From an uncultured Clostridia bacterium (GTDB lineage Bacteria > Bacillota > Clostridia > TANB77 > CAG-508), in NCBI GenBank assembly GCA_947623615.1, contig CANQHH010000008.1:1-17764 (forward strand): 17,764 nt of DNA, written 5' to 3'. Of the stretch, positions 14,767-17,764 are shown piece after piece. Every line of letters starts with the position of its first letter. Position 1 is the first letter of the stretch. The notes below the pieces were generated by a model. It did no database searches and was not told the DNA's origin. It saw nothing but the letters and a program-made list of their open reading frames with translations. The translations under genes were made by a program, and so were the position numbers.

Positions 14767-15396
14767 ATGAAGATTGGTATAGATATAGATGATACAATTT
14801 CTGATACGTTTGAAACAGGATTAGAATATGCACAAGAATTCACGAAAGAGTATTGCGGAAGAGAATATTCAAATATTAGCGAAAGAATGGGAAATATAAA
14901 AACTCATAAACATTGGCAAGAAATCTTTGAGTGGAGTGAGGAAGAAGAGTATAAATTCTTTGAAATATATTATGATAAAATTATTAAAAGAGTAAAAATA
15001 AAAGAGGATGTTTGTGATATTATAAATAAACTTTATAAAAATAATGAAATAATATTTATTACAGCAAGACATGATAGAAATGAAAGTACAGATATAGAAA
15101 TGGCTACTAAAAAATGGTTGGAAGAAAATAATATACCATTTAATAAAGTCTTTTTAGGAAGAAAAAAGGTAGAAGTATGTGAAGAAGAGAAGATTGATAT
15201 ATTTATAGATGATAGCTATGAAAATTGTAAATCTGTAAAAGAAAAGAATATAAAGGTGTATTTAATAGATCATATTACAAATAAAAATATACAAGATGAT
15301 GGAATTGAACGTGCATATGGTTGGAAAGATTTATATGAAAAAATAGAAAAATACAGGGAGGAAAAAGATGAATATAACAAAACTTACTGTTCATGA
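14767..15396 (+). CDS. HAD-family 5'-nucleotidase-like phosphatase
   Basis: 209 aa, cytoplasmic. HAD motif I is GIDIDDTISDT (Asp6, Asp8), motif II FITAR (Thr99), a Lys in VFLGRKK for motif III, and motif IV DIFIDDSYENC (Asp148, Asp149), with a helical cap of about 70 residues after motif I. Layout and motifs resemble the 5'(3')-deoxyribonucleotidase / NT5C-like group, so dephosphorylation of a nucleotide is likely; the substrate is not determinable here. ATG 14767 follows GAGGAGA at good spacing. It sits between gatC and gatA and its last 29 nt overlap the start of gatA, so the genes are cotranscribed and probably translationally coupled. A role in amidotransfer is not expected. Confidence 0.85.
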   Translation: MKIGIDIDDTISDTFETGLEYAQEFTKEYCGREYSNISERMGNIKTHKHWQEIFEWSEEEEYKFFEIYYDKIIKRVKIKEDVCDIINKLYKNNEIIFITARHDRNESTDIEMATKKWLEENNIPFNKVFLGRKKVEVCEEEKIDIFIDDSYENCKSVKEKNIKVYLIDHITNKNIQDDGIERAYGWKDLYEKIEKYREEKDEYNKTYCS

Positions 15397-16846
15397 ATTA
15401 CAGGAGAAGCTTGCAAGTGGTGAACTTACAAGTTATGATATAACAAAAGCATATACAGACAGAATTGCAGATAAAGAAAAAGATGTACAAGCTTTTGTAA
15501 CAGATTTATCAGAAGAAGCTCTTAAACAAGCTTCTATTATGGATGAGAAAATAAAGGCAGGAGAGGCAAAATCTAAATTATCTGGTATTCCTATAGGAAT
15601 AAAAGATAATATTTGCACAAAAGGTATAAGAACAACATGTAGTTCTAAAATGCTAGAGAATTTTATTGCACCATATAATGCAACTGTAATGGAAAAAATA
15701 AATGATGAAGAGCTAATAAATCTTGGTAAATTAAATATGGATGAATTTGCAATGGGAGGCTCAACAGAGTACTCATATTTCAAAAAAACGAGAAATCCAT
15801 GGAACTTAAATAAAGTGCCAGGAGGTTCTTCAGGTGGTTCTGCATCAGCAGTTGCAGCTGAATTAGTACCATGGGCTTTAGGAACAGATACAGGAGGCTC
15901 AATTAGACAGCCATCTAGCTTTTGCGGTGTTGTTGGATTAAAACCTACATACGGATTGGTTTCAAGATATGGAGTAGTTGCATTTGCATCATCTTTAGAT
16001 CAAGTAGGACCAATTACAAAAGACGTAACTGATTGTGCAATGCTTTTAAATATAATATCAGGTCATGATAAAAGAGACACAACTTCTGTGGATAATGGGG
16101 ATAAAGATTATGTAAAAGCATTAAAAAATGATGTTAAGGGATTAAAAATTGGTGTTCCTAAAGAATATTTTGGAGAAGGAATAAATCCAGAAGTGAAAGA
16201 AAAGTTACAAGAAGCTCTTGAAATATATAAGGAATTAGGTGCAACGGTTGAAGAATGTACTTTAGATATTGCAGACTATGCATTAGCAACATATTATATA
16301 ATTGCTTGTGCAGAGGCAAGTTCAAACTTAGGAAGATTTGATGGAATAAGATATGGTTATAGGACAGAAAATTTCAAAAACTTAAAGGATATTTATAGAA
16401 ATTCAAGAAGTGAGGGATTTGGCTCAGAAGTAAAAAGAAGAATCATACTTGGAACATATGTGTTATCATCAGGATATTATGATGCATACTATAAAAAAGC
16501 GCAACAAGTTAGAACTTTGGTTATGCAAGAATTTGAAAAATTATTTAGCAAATATGATGTTTTACTAACTCCTACATCACCAACAGTAGCATTTGATATT
16601 GGTTCAAAATCAGATAATCCTTTAGAAATGTATTTAGCAGATATATGTACAGTTTCAGTTAATATTGCTGGACTTCCAGGTATATCTATTCCTTGTGGTG
16701 TAGATAAAGAAGGTATGCCAATAGGAATGCAATTAATTGGCAAACATTTTGGAGAGGAAACAATTTTAAATGCGGCATATACATTTGAGCAAAAAATAAA
16801 ATTTAGAGAAAATTATACACCAGAATTTAAAGGAGGTGCTAAATAA
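15368..16846 (+). CDS. gatA: Asp-tRNA(Asn)/Glu-tRNA(Gln) amidotransferase subunit A
   Basis: 492 aa, full length. This is the amidase-signature glutaminase subunit: it releases ammonia from glutamine (or asparagine) and passes it through a tunnel to GatB. The catalytic triad is complete: Lys79 in GIPIGIKDNI, Ser154 in VPGGSSGGS (the cis-Ser) and nucleophile Ser178 in GTDTGGSIR, at the positions reported for S. aureus GatA. The following GVVGLKPTYGLVSRYG and the C-terminal AGLPGISIPCG are also typical. GGAGG lies 6 nt before ATG 15368, inside the end of the HAD gene. gatB follows after one base. Confidence 0.98.
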   Translation: MNITKLTVHELQEKLASGELTSYDITKAYTDRIADKEKDVQAFVTDLSEEALKQASIMDEKIKAGEAKSKLSGIPIGIKDNICTKGIRTTCSSKMLENFIAPYNATVMEKINDEELINLGKLNMDEFAMGGSTEYSYFKKTRNPWNLNKVPGGSSGGSASAVAAELVPWALGTDTGGSIRQPSSFCGVVGLKPTYGLVSRYGVVAFASSLDQVGPITKDVTDCAMLLNIISGHDKRDTTSVDNGDKDYVKALKNDVKGLKIGVPKEYFGEGINPEVKEKLQEALEIYKELGATVEECTLDIADYALATYYIIACAEASSNLGRFDGIRYGYRTENFKNLKDIYRNSRSEGFGSEVKRRIILGTYVLSSGYYDAYYKKAQQVRTLVMQEFEKLFSKYDVLLTPTSPTVAFDIGSKSDNPLEMYLADICTVSVNIAGLPGISIPCGVDKEGMPIGMQLIGKHFGEETILNAAYTFEQKIKFRENYTPEFKGGAK

Positions 16847-16847
16847 T

Positions 16848-17764
16848 ATGTCAAAGGGAGATTATGAAGTTGTAATAGGACTTGAAGTTCATGCAGAGCT
16901 TTCAACAAAAACAAAGATATTTTGTTCATGTTCAACAGAATTTGGCGGAGCTCCTAATACACATACTTGTCCAGTATGTATGGCAATGCCAGGAACATTA
17001 CCTGTGCTTAACGAAAAAGTAGTTGAATATGCAGTTAAAGCAGGATTAGCAACAAATTGCGAGATATCTCGTGATAGTAAAAATGATAGAAAAAATTATT
17101 TTTACCCAGATTTACCAAAATCATATCAAATATCTCAATTTGATAAACCACTTTGTGAACATGGATTTATAGAAATTGAAGATGATGAAGGAAATCCGAA
17201 AAAAATTGGATTAACAAGAATTCATATAGAAGAAGATGCTGGAAAGTTAAATCATAACGAGTTTGGCGGTGGCAGTTTAGTTGATTTAAACAGAGCAGGT
17301 GTGCCATTAATTGAGATAGTTTCAGAGCCAGATATACGTTCATCAGGTGAAGCTGAAAGATATTTAAAGAAATTAAAATCAATTTTGGAATATATTGAAG
17401 TGTCAGATTGTAAAATGCAAGAGGGTTCTTTAAGAGCTGATGTAAATGTTTCTGTAAAGAAAAAAGAGGCTAAAGAATATGGAACAAGGACAGAAATGAA
17501 AAATATGAACTCTTTTAGAGCAATTGTTAGAGCAATTGACTATGAAGCAGATAGGCAAATTGATGTAATTGAAGATGGCGGAAAAATAGATCAAGAAACT
17601 TTAAGATGGGATGATGTATCTGGTAGAACATTTCCTATGAGAGATAAAGAAGATGCCGATGATTATAGATATTTTCCAGATCCAGACTTAGTAGCAATAA
17701 GGTTATCTGAAGAATATATTGAAAATATAAAGAAGAGTTTACCAGAACTACCAGAAAGTAGAAA
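16848..17764 (+). CDS. gatB: Asp-tRNA(Asn)/Glu-tRNA(Gln) amidotransferase subunit B (3' end cut)
   Basis: 305 codons are present before the window ends; full GatB is about 475 aa. GatB holds the kinase/amidotransferase site that phosphorylates the misacylated tRNA's side chain and amidates it. The start is ATG 16848, with AAAGGAGG of the upstream gene's last codons as SD, one base after the gatA stop. The family opening YEVVIGLEVHAEL is present, with the zinc site CSCS...CPVC (about residues 26-46), FYPDLPKSYQISQ, RIHIEEDAGK, DLNRAGVPLIEIVSEPD, EGSLRADVNVS and TEMKNMNSF. The sequence breaks off in the catalytic cradle domain after ELPESRK, before the C-terminal helical/YqeY-like tRNA-binding part. 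No frameshift seen. Confidence 0.97.
   Translation, partial: MSKGDYEVVIGLEVHAELSTKTKIFCSCSTEFGGAPNTHTCPVCMAMPGTLPVLNEKVVEYAVKAGLATNCEISRDSKNDRKNYFYPDLPKSYQISQFDKPLCEHGFIEIEDDEGNPKKIGLTRIHIEEDAGKLNHNEFGGGSLVDLNRAGVPLIEIVSEPDIRSSGEAERYLKKLKSILEYIEVSDCKMQEGSLRADVNVSVKKKEAKEYGTRTEMKNMNSFRAIVRAIDYEADRQIDVIEDGGKIDQETLRWDDVSGRTFPMRDKEDADDYRYFPDPDLVAIRLSEEYIENIKKSLPELPESR

Noticed and set aside
1..17764. CRISPR array, tRNA/rRNA genes, insertion sequences or att sites
   Set aside because: No regularly spaced repeats, cloverleaf-like intergenic sequence, transposase or integrase frame, or long direct repeats were found on reading.

Overview
The window is very AT-rich. It uses AGA and AAA codons almost exclusively for Arg and Lys, mostly TAA stops, strong purine-rich ribosome binding sites and sigma-A type promoters (TTGACA or TTGCAA, 17 bp, TATAAT). 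Together with a fused aldehyde/alcohol dehydrogenase AdhE and a gatCAB operon, this points to an anaerobic low-GC member of the Clostridia (Bacillota), probably an uncultured gut-type lineage. The species cannot be named from the sequence. No rRNA, tRNA, CRISPR array, transposase or integrase is visible.

Layout. (1) Positions 1-134: the last codons of an unidentified plus-strand gene and two tandem hairpins. (2) 133-1206, minus: a putative HExxH metalloprotease-like protein. (3) 1354-1880: a decayed two-gene unit on the plus strand with a nonsense codon, a lost start codon and the scar of an ATGA overlap. (4) 1935-4358, minus: leuS, converging on the remnant at a shared bidirectional terminator. 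(5) 4491-7831: four genes of unknown function. A small minus-strand gene diverges from a 318-aa plus-strand gene, followed by a 437-aa helical protein and another small protein. Three of the four look less AT-rich than the surroundings. (6) 8032-10644: adhE, converging at a bidirectional terminator on aspS (10685-12439, minus). (7) 12550-13572, minus: a membrane-anchored surface protein, divergent from a P-loop nucleotide-kinase-like gene (13777-14352). (8) 14458 to the right edge: an operon gatC, HAD-family 5'-nucleotidase-like gene, gatA, gatB (cut by the window end).

How the genes relate. leuS, aspS and gatCAB all feed translation: LeuRS and AspRS charge tRNAs, and GatCAB amidates Glu-tRNA(Gln) and/or Asp-tRNA(Asn). 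AdhE makes ethanol from acetyl-CoA and recycles NADH during fermentation. The kinase-like and 5'-nucleotidase-like proteins both suggest (deoxy)nucleotide handling. The second is inserted inside the gatCAB operon with a 29-nt overlap into gatA, which is unusual.

Most of the window is ordinary housekeeping sequence. The parts most worth following up are the 4491-7831 block of unknown genes, the HAD gene within gatCAB, the AspRS with a motif-2 region like that of alphaproteobacteria, and the single-base scar that explains loss of both a start codon and an overlapping stop at 1617-1620. I do not see convincing evidence for a complete new system; the 4491-7831 block is the only candidate.
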